From Hyphomicrobiaceae bacterium (GTDB lineage: Bacteria > Pseudomonadota > Alphaproteobacteria > Rhizobiales > Hyphomicrobiaceae): a stretch of DNA of 64,000 nt. Position 1 is the first letter of the stretch; each line of letters starts with the position of its first letter. This document shows positions 63,877-64,000 of the stretch, in pieces. The position numbers and the translations under genes are program-made. Location of the stretch: positions 40,810-104,809 of the forward strand of contig WBUN01000010.1 of assembly GCA_008933705.1 (NCBI GenBank), read 5' to 3'. A model generated the notes under the pieces. The model searched no databases and was not told where the DNA came from. It was given only the letters and a program-made list of their open reading frames with translations.

Positions 63877-64000
63877 TCAAGCGGCGTCGGCGCCGTAGTA
63901 GAGGGTGACGACGTGGCGGGCCTCGGCGAAGAAGAGCCAGCGCTCGATGCCAAGGCCTGCGGCCATGGCGAGGGCGGCGATGGCCGCGCCGCCGAGGCCG
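63877..64000 (-). CDS. C-terminus of a DmsC-type membrane anchor (possibly SoeC), cut by the window edge
   Basis: Only the last 41 codons are visible. The frame reads GLGIERWLFFAEARHVVTLY (then YGADAA and stop), the hallmark C-terminal end of DMSO-reductase anchor (DmsC) proteins. In sulfur oxidisers this subunit is often SoeC of the sulfite-oxidising SoeABC complex. The remaining genes would lie to the right of the window, on the same strand. Which DmsC-type enzyme it belongs to cannot be told from here. Confidence 0.7.
   Translation of the reverse strand, partial: GLGGAAIAALAMAAGLGIERWLFFAEARHVVTLYYGADAA

Overview
The window looks like a piece of chromosome from a high-GC alphaproteobacterium, most likely a Hyphomicrobiales-type chemolithoautotroph that oxidises reduced sulfur. 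Three things point there: a red-type (form IC) RuBisCO operon with cbbX, a complete sHdr-LbpA sulfur-oxidation locus of the kind known from Hyphomicrobium, and an ArsR-type persulfide-sensor relative with many matching operators. The assignment to an order is an inference; no rRNA, tRNA, CRISPR array or transposase gene was seen.

Left part (1-12,000) is mostly housekeeping or accessory. It has three 76-77 bp palindromic MITE-like repeats with CTAG ends; a VOC-domain protein fused to a membrane segment and coiled coil; a ParA-like ATPase overlapping an FtsZ paralogue; GntR and XRE regulators; a two-component system divergent from a Met/His-rich periplasmic LTXXQ protein; and an acyl-CoA synthetase with a small proline-rich secreted protein. 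Next comes the Calvin cycle operon on the minus strand, cbbF-P-T-A-L-S-X-E (20,874 down to 12,095), with divergent cbbR and TNA-N7-TNA boxes between them.

Middle part (22,000-46,000) is sulfur metabolism. An ECF sigma/anti-sigma pair lies divergent to a periplasmic sulfite dehydrogenase and its cytochrome c (sorAB-like). Then come a Tat-exported DsrE-like protein, a DUF442 protein, and a three-gene membrane module (formate dehydrogenase gamma-like cytochrome b, NarI/DsrM-like cytochrome b, DsrK/HdrD-like Fe-S protein). The sHdr operon runs from 37,577 down to 30,174 (dsrE3, hdrC1, hdrB1, hdrA, hyp, hdrC2, hdrB2, hyp, lbpA). Above it lies the dedicated lipoate-assembly operon (lipS1, lipT, lipS2, slpl(AB), and a glutamine-amidotransferase-like protein that lacks its catalytic cysteine). 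A Tat-type metallo-beta-lactamase protein, tusA, the ArsR repressor and a small cytochrome c follow.

Right part (45,000-64,000) holds the cytoplasmic sulfite-to-sulfate route: qmoA-qmoB-hdrC-hdrB on the minus strand, divergent from sat, an ankyrin protein, aprB and aprA. Beyond these are a YkgJ-type protein, a thioesterase, a flavocytochrome c sulfide dehydrogenase-like flavoprotein (fccB) divergent from soxYZ, an operon with a YeeE/YedE thiosulfate-transporter homologue, and at the right edge the C-terminus of a DmsC-type membrane anchor (possibly SoeC).

As a system: sulfur enters through thiosulfate/sulfane carriers (YeeE, SoxYZ, FccB, periplasmic DsrE), is passed by TusA and DsrE3 to sHdr with lipoylated LbpA, and is released as sulfite. 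Sulfite can then be oxidised by AprBA-Sat-Qmo, by the sorAB-like enzyme and perhaps by SoeABC. Electrons feed respiration and CO2 fixation by the cbb operon. A shared palindrome ATTC-N8-GAAT occurs upstream of nearly every sulfur transcription unit (nine sites, two of them degenerate), which makes a single persulfide-responsive ArsR regulon the most economical model.
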